Shown piece by piece: positions 52,201 to 63,000 of a stretch of 64,000 nt of DNA. Each line of letters opens with the position of its first letter. The first letter of the stretch is position 1. The DNA is from Manis javanica (taxonomy: Eukaryota; Chordata; Mammalia; Pholidota; Manidae). The DNA lies in assembly GCF_040802235.1 (NCBI RefSeq), contig NC_133156.1, forward strand, positions 183,594,351 to 183,658,350, read 5' to 3'. The position numbers and the translations under genes were made by a program. The notes below the pieces were generated by a model. That model searched no databases, was not told where the DNA came from, and saw only the letters and a list, made by a program, of their open reading frames with translations.

Positions 52201-52650
52201 AGGACGGCGCCCAGAGCGGCCTCGGCCTCCCCGGAACCCCAGGCCTCCAAGACAGGGGTTTGCAGGGACGCTGGGTGGCCGCGCGCCCGCCCTGGTCTCC
52301 CCTCCACCACCCAGACCCATTCCTCAAGTGGACATATCGACACGCCCGGGAAGGCACGTCCCTAGGGCACCGAAGGCTACCCCGAGGAGAACACCGGGAA
52401 AAGCGCGACCCGCGCGGAGGGCTAGGCCCTCGCCTCCAGGTGGGCGCCGTGACTGCCAGGCCTGCGTGTACCTCGCAGCGGCTGCCCAGCGCGGAGCGCG
52501 ATCCGAATCCCGTTCTGCACCGCCCCCTTCTCGCCTACCGATCTTATCCGGTGGGGCCCGCAGCTCCGCGCTCCCGGGGCACACCCAGCTGCACAGCAGC
52601 AGCCCCAGACCGAGAAGCAACGAGACGAGCTCCCCAGCAGTGCACCCCAT
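40223..52650 (-). CDS. PCYOX1: PCYOX1, prenylcysteine oxidase 1 (6 coding exons)
   Basis: Coding exons in transcript order are 52650-52539, 51483-51277, 50100-49926, 42013-41802, 41454-41302 and 40881-40223. They give 1518 nt encoding 505 aa, the human length. All introns are GT-AG. The enzyme is a FAD-dependent thioether oxidase. It cleaves prenylcysteines left by turnover of prenylated proteins to free cysteine, the prenyl aldehyde and H2O2, in the lysosome. Residues 1-27 form a leucine-rich signal peptide. The dinucleotide-binding motif IIGAGIGG (39-46) begins exon 2 and is followed by an E-R-x-E-x-G-G-R segment. NRT, NIT and NST sequons fit a glycosylated luminal protein. The start was chosen at the second in-frame ATG of exon 1 because [10 protein letters not shown] aligns with the family's N terminus. 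Intron 3 (42014-49925) is swollen by nested retrotransposons. Confidence 0.96.
43020..44400 (+). mobile_element. Old L1/HAL1-type ORF1 region, antisense to PCYOX1
   Basis: 'agttttcaacaaaaatcatg', 'aaggaagccatgtctaaaga' and 'ctcaacagcagatttgaaat' follow the ORF1 region of L1M or HAL1 elements. The later part (about 43990-44400) fits the segment downstream of ORF1. It is diverged. Confidence 0.65.
44521..44813 (+). pseudogene. Candidate host processed pseudogene, unidentified, split by an L1
   Basis: From an ATG at 44521 about 40 codons are open, beginning [10 protein letters not shown]. The reading then continues best in another frame to 44826. If the L1 and one target-site copy are ignored, that frame runs on across 47677 for about 20 more codons to a basic PKRRKK end and a stop. 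Continuity over the insertion suggests a once-coding host sequence. I do not recognise the parent gene, and chance openness is possible. Confidence 0.3.
45444..46240 (+). mobile_element. SINE-R-like retroposon from a class II ERV 3' end, copy B (longer)
   Basis: A 797-bp insertion inside the L1, flanked by AAATAAACCCAAGCA (45429-45443 and 46241-46255). In order it has a 5' part of unclear origin and then agacgggtaag (45571-45581) and aacctaagacagg (45600-45612). Both motifs are also paired in the 3' part of the ERV at 13320. Next come a purine tract, an LTR-like TGTGGGATC start (45898), three 19-bp repeats (46020-46076), AATAAA (46198-46203) and an (AAATA)n tail from about 46222. It closely resembles copy A over their shared length. 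It reads as a polyadenylated ERV 3'-end transcript inserted by L1 machinery. Confidence 0.78.
46020..46076 (+). repeat. Three 19-bp tandem repeats in the retroposon U3
   Basis: Units begin TTCACCATGTAAGAA (the middle one TTCACTATGTAAGAA) and are 19 bp each. The same three units occur at 37755-37811 in copy A, so they were present in the source element. Confidence 0.85.
47820..48000 (+). mobile_element. MER5-like DNA transposon
   Basis: 'gattcacttgaggtgctttt' and 'gccaacattgagaacaactg' follow the order of MER5-type nonautonomous hAT elements. Old. Confidence 0.6.
48770..48890 (+). mobile_element. L2 3' end
   Basis: 'tttgagggcatggacaaatt', 'gcgcctggcacgtaacaggc' and 'actcagtatttgaatta' match the L2 3' end. 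Confidence 0.65.
49525..49755 (+). mobile_element. MIR SINE in PCYOX1 intron 3
   Basis: 'actctggagccagactgcct', a 'cttactaggtg' box and a 'taataacagtgcctacctg' stretch match MIR. It ends about 170 bp from exon 3 of PCYOX1. Confidence 0.75.
50243..50388 (-). mobile_element. Short L1 3' end, antisense, in PCYOX1 intron 2
   Basis: A T-run followed by the complement of the L1 3' UTR shared with 4965-5110 ('aaggtttcacatgagcaaca', 'catccatcagcgtagtaag'). Possible imperfect target copies are aggacctct and aggagctct. Confidence 0.75.
50865..50975 (+). mobile_element. MIR fragment in PCYOX1 intron 2
   Basis: 'tagctgtgtaaccttaagcc' and 'gggcctcattgctccagct' match the MIR core. Confidence 0.65.
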
Positions 52651-52920
52651 GGCTCCCCGAGCGCAGCAGCCACCCACGGAGCTCCCGACAGCCCGCACGG
52701 CTGCGCGCTCTGTCCGTCCCAACCCCCAGCTCCGCCGCCGGCCTGCCCCGCTGAGCCCCGCCTGCTCCGCCCGCTCAGGCCCCTGTCGCCGCGTGTCCGC
52801 CTGTCCTTCCAGCAGTTCCCAACCTGGTCCGCTCGGTCCCTGAAGCCCGCCCTGCCCCGCCCCTCCAGGGAGACACCAAAGGCTCCGGAAGCGGAGGCTT
52901 GCCGTAGCTCGCCTCCTTCC
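52000..52920 (-). promoter_or_regulatory. PCYOX1: PCYOX1 CpG-island promoter and 5' end
   Basis: Dense CpG and GC-box sequence (for example 'cccgccctgccccgcccc', 52846-52863) surrounds exon 1 and continues into intron 1. There is no TATA box. The exact start site cannot be fixed. Long open frames on both strands here come from high GC. Confidence 0.75.
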
Positions 52921-52924
52921 TCAT

Positions 52925-53440
52925 CTATTCAGGTGAAACAACTTAGTTCTTCATTAGTGCCCTTTTCTGTCCCTATGATCGCTTTTTCTCAAAGAAAGCA
53001 CATAGCTAATCGCTGTCGAAACAGACCAGTAGAGCAGCAAATACCTATTGAGGGATCACTGTGTTCCGGGGACTGTTGGGTACGAGACAAATGGGTAAAT
53101 GGTGCTAGATGAAAAGAAAAATGAGGGAGACCGGGGATTGGTGGCCAAGGTGAAATGCAATGAATGAATAAAAGTATGTACCCATATCCTGTGATGGAAA
53201 ATTATGCAAGTATTAAAAAGAATGTGGGATCTATAATGTCTTAGGATTGTTAGGTGAGAAAAGCTGGTAGATGAGTGATAGGCATTATATGATCCCATTT
53301 CTGTAATTAAAATACCCCACCCACCCCCAAGAAAAGAAAAGAAAAACCAGTATATGAGCATGAAGAACAGTATGGATGAAGGGGTAGTAAATTGGACAGA
53401 AAGAAAGGCTGAACTTGAAAAGTAGAAAATCCAGTGCAAA
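52925..53440. other. Intergenic between PCYOX1 and TIA1, proximal part
   Basis: About 500 bp of upstream sequence with a CACCC/A-rich stretch near 53315-53350. About 53160-53340 may be an old L1 remnant ('gatggaaaattatgcaagta'). No gene is seen. Confidence 0.4.
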
Positions 53441-53442
53441 AA

Positions 53443-54062
53443 GCGTTCATTCATTCATTGGACAAATATTTATTGAGTTCCTTTCAAGTGGCTGGCAATA
53501 TTCTAGAAGCTTGAGAAAAATCAGTGAACAAAAACTTTTTAAAATATTTATTCTAATTAAGTTGACATTCTAGTGGAAGAAGACATGATAATTAGCATAA
53601 ATAAGTAAATGATGTAAGATATAGAATGAAGTAAGAGGACTGGGGAATGGGTTGCAATTTTAAATAAGATGGTCTGGGTAGGCCTCATTGAGTAGGATGG
53701 CATTGGAGCAAAAGCTTGCAGGGAGTGAGGGAGTGGGCCAGGCAAATAAATGGGGAAAGAGCTTTCTAGGCAAGAAGAATGCCTTGGCATGTTTGAGGAA
53801 CAGCAAGGAGGCAGCATTGCAGAGTGAAAAAGGGGAGTGGATGTGTTACTGGAACAAGACACAAATCATAGGAAAAATAAACACATCTACTTAAGAACAT
53901 AAAATATGAAGATTATGACCCCTTTTTCACAACATTGAGAAATTACAAAGAAAGAACTGAACTATGTGTCTTTTACTTTCCTTTTTCCAAACTATATTTT
54001 ACTCACCACACCTCAGTGTATTAAGTCTACTAGGCCCTTAATAAATACTTGTTGGTTGATTA
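53443..54062 (+). mobile_element. L2 LINE fragments
   Basis: 'caaatatttattgagttcc' and 'ttgacattctagtggaag', then 'gctttctaggcaagaagaat', follow L2 3' sequence. A second L2 end ('cttaataaatacttgttgg') lies at about 54030-54058. Confidence 0.6.
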
Positions 54063-54297
54063 GAATTGATCACATTATTGACCATGACACAAGTGTCATA
54101 TTTGGAAACTTTGATTTCTACTACTGAAACCTTGGGAAAAAAGCTCACCAAAAGGACACTTAGTGAAAAGACAGTGTTAAAGATCTGCAAAATAGAAGGT
54201 AGATCAAAAGTTTTCTCATCTGCACTCTCACCCTTCCAAAAGAATTCTGCCACTATAACTCAAAAGTTTTTTTTTAATGTCATGGGGGGAAAATGTC

Positions 54298-55039
54298 AGA
54301 GACAGGGACCATGGACTTAGAATAGGGTGAAGGCCTCTAGAAAAAGCAAGGCAGGATATTTGCAGTCAGAGCAATGTAATTACATGCAAGGAAACCCACT
54401 ACCAAAACTCTGTGTTGAACATTAGCCTCTAGAGTTATTCTTCAGTGGGATCAGTTAATATTCCCCATATAAAGAAGAGTAGCACATGTTTTTATTATGC
54501 TAATCATTTGTAATCATGTGTAAGATTCACTTCAGCATGCTAAAAGGCCTAGGCCTATGTGATGTCTTTCCTCCTTCAGATCTGATGAAGTGATTTGCAA
54601 ACTGGTCAACTAATTTAGCATGCAGACCCAGCTGTAAACAACATAGTAAAAGTCAGGAAGGATTCCACCATAAAGATAAGATTACATTTTAACACCCACA
54701 GAAGTTTAAGAAGTAAGATTCTTAACTTACTCACTAGCAAAGACGATAAATACCTCAGCCCACCTTGGGAGCTGGGCAGGCAGCCTTTTGATATGCTCCT
54801 AGACCAAGACGCCAGTATCCCAGGGAGAAATCAGAGCAGTAAATTTCTTGTGTTAAGTTAATTTTTAATATTCAGGGACTACTACAACACACCACTACAG
54901 ACTCTCTTGTCCCCTCCTGGCGTGAGCCAGGAGCTCTAACTGTCCTCTCACTGTATCTCTCAATAAAAGTCTCCCTAGCTCTCCTACCTTGACTGTTTGC
55001 TAAGTTCATCCTTCGACTCTGCAAACAACCCCAGCATCA
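54298..55039 (+). mobile_element. Solo LTR, class I ERV-like, copy 3 (diverged)
   Basis: Related to 1205-1746 and 12172-12735 at both ends ('gagacagggaccatgg', 'cccctcctggcgtgagcc', and an end reading CAGCATCA) but about 200 bp longer and more diverged in the middle. No clear target duplication is visible, so it is probably older or a related subfamily. Confidence 0.7.
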
Positions 55040-55419
55040 TCACCACATATACAAGAGTAATAATAAGGTAAATAACAAGATAATATAACAAACACTTATT
55101 CAAAGGAGTGTTCCTCAAAAACGCAGTCCCCCTGGGAAGCTGAACACTAAGATTCTCTTCTTAACCAAACAAACAGTCAGGCTTCTCTGAACACTCTTCT
55201 GGACTAGGCCTCAACCTCTGGCCTCTAAAGACTTGAACCTACCCCCTACCTAATTTCTAACAGCTCAAAGCTACAACCTTGGGATGAGCCTAACTCCCCT
55301 TAAAGTAACTGAAGAAACTCAAGGCTGCCACAGATTTTACTGTTTCTCCCAGCCAACCCATGACAAGAGAGACCCCATCTTCCATTCTCTGTGGGAGTGT
55401 AGGAGCCTAATTGATGGGT

Positions 55420-55630
55420 TAGTGGGTTGGGGAGTGGGGTGGAATGGTGAATAGGGAGCGACTGCTAATTGGTAAGGGTTTCTTTTTTAGGATAATGAAA
55501 ATGTCCTAAAATTGATTATAGTGATGGCTACATTTTTGTGAATCCATTAAAAACCACTGCCTCATACACTTTATGTGAGTGCATTGTGTATTACGTGAAT
55601 TATATCTCAAAATGCTGTTAAAAAATGCTA
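55420..55630 (+). mobile_element. Old L1 3' end
   Basis: 'attgattatagtgatggcta' and 'cgtgaattatatctcaaaat' match the 3' end of L1M-type LINEs. Confidence 0.65.
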
Positions 55631-56398
55631 TCTGGTATTAACATCTGTGTTACTCCTCTTCAAAAGACTAATATTTGATAGCTTTGAAAAAAATTAGAAG
55701 AATGTGCCGCTGATTCTACACAACTCCAAAAATGGAAATCCAGAAGTCCCACAGCCTAAACAAGCTACTGAAGAGGACATAACATTTTTGGATGTGCACA
55801 TTCTCCTACATTTAAGAAGTATTTCGCATAACTTAAAAGATGTAATGCAAAATGCATAAAGAGTACATTGAATTACATTTCAGAGCTCCAATTTTTCTGC
55901 CCCTCTCCAAGAAGGCCTCTCCAAGAAATATAATTTCTGACTCTTCTGGCATTAGGATTCCTCTGATGGAATTTAATAGCTATTTATTATTATTATTATA
56001 AGCATTTAATAATTATTTTCTCAAATATTTTCAAATGTACATTGAGTTCAACAAGGAAATGCAAACATAAAGAAAAATTCGACAGTATCTGGAAATATTT
56101 CCCTGGCTCTCAAAAAGTTGATTAACACCAAGACAAATTCTTTTTAATGAAACTCATGTTTTTAAGTAAATTTTTTAAATTACGATTTTTCTTTACAGAA
56201 GTAGAAACATTCAACTGTATTGGAATGAGAAAAGATACATCATGTCAATATAAAGTAGCAAATACGTGTCAATAAAAAGTAGCATATTATACGCTCTCAA
56301 AAACTTATTTTTAAATAATTAAACAAATCATAGTCCTGAGGAACGAATGTTTGCGTGCATTTAGTCCTAAAATATTTCAATTCAAGTAAGTACCAACA
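55631..56398. other. AT-rich intergenic region upstream of the tRNA gene
   Basis: No gene or clear repeat is recognised apart from a short (TTA)n run near 55985. Confidence 0.5.
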
Positions 56399-56469
56399 GC
56401 GCCGCTGGTGTAGTGGTATCATGCAAGATTCCCATTCTTGCGACCCGGGTTCGATTCCCGGGCGGCGCA
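56399..56469 (+). tRNA. TRG-CCC: tRNA-Gly, anticodon CCC
   Basis: A 71-nt cloverleaf. The acceptor stem GCGCCGC pairs with GCGGCGC. The anticodon stem GCAAGA/TCTTGC encloses loop TTCCCAT, giving CCC. The A box TGGTGTAGTGG (56406-56416) and B box GGTTCGATTCC (56448-56458) are intact. A Pol III stop TTTT follows at 56475-56478. No intron and no encoded CCA. Human has a tRNA-Gly-CCC gene at the same place between TIA1 and PCYOX1, so this is a conserved functional locus and not a SINE. Confidence 0.97.
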
Positions 56470-56474
56470 GATGC

Positions 56475-56478
56475 TTTT
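56475..56478 (+). terminator. Pol III terminator of the tRNA gene
   Basis: A TTTT run begins six bases after the tRNA 3' end. Confidence 0.85.
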
Positions 56479-56649
56479 AGTTCTCGTCACCAATAAAATG
56501 AGATGACTTGAAGAAGTTGTCAGCAATCTTTCTTCCTCAGGAAATACTTAGAAGCTTAATTTCCATGAAAATTCCCATTTCAGAATTCAGTGTTGAAACA
56601 TTGGAATCTGGAGCTGGAAAAAAAAGTTGACTCACATCCTGAAACAGTT

Positions 56650-57024
56650 GACCTTTACGCCTGCGCAGTCTGAAACATCCCTAGCCTGGCGTGGAAGAGC
56701 GGCTGCGCAACAAGTGAACCTACGGATTGAGGTGTAGCCGGGCGGCCGGAAGGTTGAAAGAGCCAAGATCATTCTGCGCGTGCGCAGCCGGAGTCACTTC
56801 GCTGGGTGTTCCTAAACTCTCAGCTCGCCGCCATCTTGTATTGTGGCTTCATTGTTCACGCTGAGCCGGGTGGTTTAGTGTAATTGCCGCCGTACAAGGA
56901 GGCGGAGTAGCCTCTAGTCAGCCGAGAAACCCCGCTATTTCGCAGTCATAGCAGCTCAAAAGATCTGGGAAGTAGGGAAGGGTAGAGAGCTGGACCTGGA
57001 GGCGCCGCCGCGACTACAGCAGCC
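56650..57024 (+). promoter_or_regulatory. TIA1: TIA1 promoter with NRF1- and YY1-type sites, and 5' UTR
   Basis: CpG-rich and TATA-less. TGCGCGTGCGCA (56775-56786) fits an NRF1 site, and a half-site-like CTGCGCAG lies at 56661-56668. GCCGCCATCTTG (56827-56838) is a YY1-type element, often found close to start sites. Transcription probably begins near it, giving a 5' UTR of about 200 nt. This is inferred from motifs. Confidence 0.65.
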
Positions 57025-57050
57025 ATGGAGGACGAGATGCCTAAGACTCT
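57025..57050 (+). CDS. TIA1: TIA1, first coding exon (gene continues beyond the window)
   Basis: The ATG at 57025 in a good Kozak context (agccATGG) opens codons for MEDEMPKT, the N terminus of human TIA1, then a GTGAGT donor at 57051. TIA1 is an RNA-binding protein with three RRMs and a Q-rich prion-like C terminus. It promotes U1 recruitment to weak 5' splice sites in the nucleus. In the cytoplasm it represses translation and nucleates stress granules. RRM1 starts in the next exon (expected YVGNL), which I did not find before position 64000. So the window holds 26 coding nt plus at least 6.9 kb of intron 1. Strand and position agree with human synteny. Confidence 0.9.
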
Positions 57051-60000
57051 GTGAGTCTGGGGCAGCGTTGAGGGAGGCGGGATGGTGGTCGTCCCGGAGG
57101 GAGGCCTCGGCCCGGCGCCGCTCCCCAGCCTATTGTTCTCCGTGGACGCCGAGATATCGTGGTTCCTTTTGGCGCACACCAAATGCTTAGGGACTGAGAC
57201 CCGGGCCGTGACAGGACAAGGTGGAGGAAGACGGGGCTCAACCCTCTAAAATCCTTTCACCTCAACTACACCACAGCGTGGCCCTTGGCCTCGCCACGGG
57301 CCCTGTGTGAGTCTTAGGCCTGGAGAAAACATTTTTTCATTCAAACCTTTTTTTAGAACTCGGCTTACCTTTTTGTCCCACACTTTCCTTCTCGTGTTTC
57401 CTGTCCCTCCGACCCCCCTTCGATTAACCTCTTTTGATCTTTACAGCCGTCTCCGTTTACCCTGATTTCCTGCTGAAACTTCCTCTAGTTTTCTTGTTGA
57501 TAGGAATTTTTCTCTTGAGGATGCTTGTACTCATTCTCAGTAAGGCAAACTTTATTCTCTTAGTTGCCAACTGGAAAAAAGGCAAACATTTTTCTTTAAC
57601 CACCTCCTACTTTGCAGCAGAAAAAAAAGCACTCCCCGGACCAAAAAGCCTAAAATTGGACACCCTAAGGATTTTGAAACTTGCTTTTTAAAAATGGAAA
57701 TCTCACTCGCCAGTGTGTATCAACTGAGAGAGGAAGTGGATTTAAAACATTTTTATCATTACTTGCTTTTGTGATTGACGTGTTGAACAAAAGGGCAGTT
57801 TTTATGAAGCAACGGTTGATATAAACACCTTAACATAAGCACTTGGAATTTTTAGTGATAGTGGTTAAATGATCTCAGCTTGTGTTATTTCCTTTGTCGT
57901 GTAGCTTCCTCCCCAGCATTCTGTTGCTGAAAGTATCGAATGAGGTGGTCTGCCTTTGTTGCATTTCTCAAAAAGAAGAAAAGGTCCGATGAGTTTTTCA
58001 CTTAGCTTTTTGTTTCTAAGAATATTGGTATTTTGAGAACTCCAGGCGTTAAAAATACAATTTTAGGTTTCTTTTTGCAAATCTAGATTTTGCAGTTGTT
58101 CTGAAATACAATGTAATCAGTTATTTTTTCACCACCAAACAAGTTAGTTTTACAATCTGTATAAGAAATATAATCACACTTGTTTTCTTAAGATTAGTAA
58201 ACTTTTTGCTAGTTTCTCTGATTACATTAAGTATCTTTTTAATAGGATGAAGCGATTAGTGCATGACCTTTGTTTTTAAAAGATTATATCTGTAGATGAA
58301 TACTTCCTAAAAAACTATTAGCTTCATAGTTAATAGAAACCATTTCCCCCCCTCCTTGTTCGCTAGTATACCAGCAGCATATTGAATTAAACACTGTTCG
58401 TTTTTTTATAATGTCTTTAAATTTAAGATTCTTAATATTTCAAAATTTCTAATTTCAGAAACTTGCCAGAAATATATGGCAATTTAACCTTTTTAGTACA
58501 TTGATTTAGGAATATCAATTAAGACAACTAGCTTTCTCAGGCTAGTCTACAAAAGCAGATAGTAAGTACTAGTTTGGGGACAGGGGACGAACCATTGCAG
58601 GAGAAATAATGAAGTTTTATTAAACAAACACTGAATGCTTATGATTTGCTAGGTTCTGTGTTAAGTGTTTTATGTACTTATTTAATCCTCATCAGAACTA
58701 TGCGGTAAATGGGTCCATTTTGCAGCTGAGGAAAAACAAAGCTTAGAGTTTAACTCAGCCAAGGTGATAACTTCTTTTTGTCCATCATTGTGCAATTCTG
58801 TCCTCAACTCTTAATTTATACGCTTTCAACTAATTTTGCTTTGTGTCCTTCATTAGATCACGCCATCCAAGAATCTCCTCCCCACAGTAGTCCATGCTGT
58901 AACATTTGTGATTACTTTCTCCTTTGCTTCTTCCTCCCTGAACCAGATTCCCATTTTTCCAATGAGACAAGTCTTGATAAATATGAGTAGGTGCTAATCC
59001 TTAAATTTTCCAGCAGTGTTTTTACTTTTAATATAAAAGGTTTTCATGACTTGGAAAGTCAGCCTTTAATAGGTTCTTTTTCGCATAGTGTCTAGTGATG
59101 ATTAATAAATTTGTTTTAAAAACTGGTATTCCAAGCAGTGAATCAAGATTATACTCATTCTTGAGGGTAAAGTATAGTCTGAATCTCAGTGTCACCTTTC
59201 TATGTACCTAAGTGGCTCAGAGGAAATGCCTTCATTTGTCACAAATGAGTTTAAAGCTTCGCCTTAAGTTAGAGATTGCCAGTATTCAATTTCTTATCAG
59301 CAATACTTTGGAAACACTATATGGAGTGGTCTGATTTGGGATATGTTTTGAAAATACAGCAGTAGAAATTACCAGTAGATTGAATGTGGGATGTAAGAAT
59401 AAAACAGTATGTAGATTTATTTACAAATGTGTACTATCAGTCATCTAAAATATTAGTTTGTTACAGCCCATGAATAGAAACAAAGGTCTTGAAAGCGTGC
59501 GTGTCTGAGGATGTCTCCAGGCATAGTATTAGATACATTTGTTCAAGCTGGTTTGTGTGCATATGGTCTGACTCCAAATGAAGAAGGTGCTAGCTAATAA
59601 GAGGTTTCAGCTATCATGCAACAGACTGTCCTTTGTGGACAGTGGACAGTTGTTGAATAATAGGTTATGATCCTGGTGTGTAGTATATATCCAAGCATTT
59701 AGTATTCTACATAATTTCATAATTAGTGAAAGACATCCTTTTCCCCCTGAACTAGAGTAACTCAGGTGAAATGGCATAATATCTTAGCAAATTTTCAAAA
59801 GTAATTCGGCAGTGGTACCGCCATCTCTTCAACAAATATAAAGAGAGCATTTACAATGTCCCAGGCAGGGTTCTAGTCAGTAGAAACACAGTGTGAATAA
59901 AAATCTCTACTATTACAAAACCTATTCATTGTTTTCACAGAAGCCTGATAGAAAATTCTGGACTTTTTCACAATGATTATCACTCAAAAGAAACCCAGTA

Positions 60001-63000
60001 CAGGAGCCTGCTTTGTAAATTTTTTTGTAGATTAAATATTCCAGAGCTATACTAATAAAAATACTTCAAATGTTTTTTATTTTAATTTTATAACTATTTG
60101 TCAGTAGTTATCAGCTTTAAAAATAATGTATTAAGATGATATAAAATCCTATCCTTGGCAGAACTGTCAGGTTTCCACTAGTAGGACTGATGACTTTTTC
60201 CATTGAATCTTCTTGGTTAGCTTTTTATTTTGAAAAATTAAAAACTACAGAAAAGTAACGAAAACAGTACATTGAAGACTTAGGTACCTTTCATGTGGAT
60301 TTACCAATTGCTGATAGCCAAATTTGCCTTATTTATATATACCTTTTTTTTGCTGAACCATTTGAGAAGACATCATGATACTTTAGGCCTAAGTACTGCA
60401 CCCTGTATTTCCTAAGAACAAGGGTATTCTCTTACATAGCCACAATACAATTTTTATATTAAGGAGACTACATTAATACGATATTGTTAGCTGATATACA
60501 GTTCATGTTTGTGTTTCTCCAGTTGCCCAAGGAATACTGTTTGCCTTAACATTTAATTCTCTTCTACTCCTATCTTTACTTTACAGTTCTGCATAAGATT
60601 GGTACATGATCTCAGAGGTGATACAGTAAATATCAACATGGGATGCTTCAATCCATGCTGTTAACAAGAAGTCCCTGAACAGCTAAAAGGGGATAGTTTA
60701 ATGTTACTGCAAAAAAAGCATTTTGAAAAATAAAAACTATATAAATGTAAGCAAATTATATTTTTGTGTAGTAGTTCAATAGAAATGATGGAGAGCCTTG
60801 GCTTGCAACTGCTCCAGTTGTAATTTTTGTGTCAAGATTTCCTCGAATGCAATTATCATAACATTTAAACATAAAAGGAATTTATTAAAAAGATACTGGA
60901 CACTCCAAGAATTTGTGGGAAGGTTGTGGCTTAGAAAACATTCAGGAAAGATAGACAACAAGCCTCCAGTCCTAATCAAGCCATAGACTATGCCAGAAAG
61001 ACTACTACTACTACATTCACTGAGGAGTGGATACCACAACTTCTAGGTTCACTGGACATGGGATTCTCCTGCTATTTGCCACCAAAATGGATTCTCTTCG
61101 ATCTCTGCTTCTCTAAGCCCTGTCTTTGTCTTCTGTGTTCAGGGCTGGTATCTCTACTTAAGATAGCCTAAAATCACATGCAAGGAAGAGTGCGAAACCA
61201 TATCTAGCCTATTCATCTTCTGTAGATGAGTCAGGCTCTGCCATGGTGAGGATCTCTCTAAAAATAGTTAAGGAAGGTGTTTGGCAGCAAAAAAATAATA
61301 ATAATCTACTACACATGTAAATCCATGAATCCTTTGACTTCAAAAACAGTATGTGATGAAAGTGTGGAACAACTGGAGAATATATGTAAATGAGAATGAA
61401 TTAAAATCAGAGTTTTTAATTTATAGAATTATAAAACTTGTTTATTTTTTAATTGAAAGTATCTTGAGTATAAGAAGGGTCTGCAGATTTCAGATTTAGG
61501 CTTCTGTCTCAAACTAGTATTTACTTTGCAAAGAGATATGGAAAATAATAACATTAAGTTGTTTCTAAAAACTCAAGGTAGACCCTGGTCATTAACTTAT
61601 TGGTAAAAAAACAAAAAACTAATGTAATGGGTTTTTATTTGTACAAAGAAGAAAAGGAGATTTTGTCATTTAAGTTCTTTGATTATGAAAATGTTGTATT
61701 CGGTACATGTTTGTTGAAATGGGATAGAAGGTTGAGAGCAAGTTGTGAAACTTCATCTGAAGAGCATTTGTGTAGGTTAATTGTTGGAGGTTCCTTGAGC
61801 TTACAGTATACAGGCCACATTCAGTAACAAATGTAAAGACAGTGCAGTACAAATCCTACTGCTCTTTAAAGTAGCTTTTTTTTAATTACCTCTCCAAACT
61901 AGGTAATATCAGAAAATATTTCTCAGATTGTTCAAAGAGTAAATGATGAATCAGATTCACTAAACACTGTCCACTTGTCACTTAATTATCTAGCTTTAAC
62001 AAAGCAGATGTTAGAATTAAGTTTCAGATTTTTTTTTCATTTAGAATGCAATCCTGAGAATTTTTTATAGGCACAATAGTGAGGTGAGAATAGACACAAG
62101 AGTTGCAGAGATAGCACAGCATACTAACAGCAGCTTCCCTAATGTTAGCATCTTACATAACCATGGTAAGAAGTTAACATACAGTACTACTAACTACAAA
62201 TTTTATTCCACCCTCCCTAGTTTTTCTACTAATATCCTTTTTCTGTTCCAGGATCAAGCCAAGATACCATATTGTATTTAGTCATTGTGTCTCCTTACTA
62301 TTCCTTCCGCATGTGAGGAGATGTATGTATTTCATGACCATGGCACTTTTGAGAGATACCATTTTTCTAAGTCTAGTACAGTGACTACTACTTTTCCTCA
62401 ACATACTCTATAGAATTGAGTTACTAAGTCTAGCCCACACTCAAGGAGAGGAAAATTAAGCTCCATTTCATGTGGACATATGTTAAAACAACCAATTTAT
62501 TGGTTAAGCCAATAAATAATATTTTAGAGGAGGTACTTTGAGGCTCTATACATATCCTATTTCTCCTTAAACTTTCACCAACTATAAAAGGTCCATGGAT
62601 GGATCTTGCCAGCAGTAATTAGCACTGAAAGGTAATTTCTTATTCCTTCTACATTAAGAGTTCTATAAGAAAAAGGTATTTCCTCCCCGCCAATCCAGGA
62701 TCTAGTTGAAGATTACTCATTGTATTTGGTTGTTAGTATCTTTTTAAGTCCCTTTTAATCAAAAGCAGCCCTCCCTTTCTGTACTTTTTTTTGGATAATT
62801 TTTTGAAGAGATCAAACAAATTGTCTTAAATGGTATCCCACATCTGAATGTGTGTAGTTGTTTTATATGCCCAATATCCTATAAACTTAGATCTAAATTT
62901 AATCTTGACTAGATTCAAGTTCAACCCTTTTGATTTGAATCTTCATAGGTATTTGAATAATTAATATTGTACACATATCTCATTATCCATCTATATAAAG

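Noticed and set aside
52106-52843. Long open frame on the plus strand (245 codons) and several overlapping ones
   Set aside because: It is antisense to PCYOX1 exon 1 in a CpG island. The proline/arginine-rich product and lack of stops follow from high GC.
56399-56469. Possibility that the tRNA is the head of a tRNA-derived SINE
   Set aside because: A full cloverleaf with paired acceptor stem, a Pol III stop right after it and no A-rich tail or SINE body.
57434-57691. Open frame considered as a TIA1 exon
   Set aside because: It does not encode the expected RRM1 start and lacks a conserved match. It is intron sequence.
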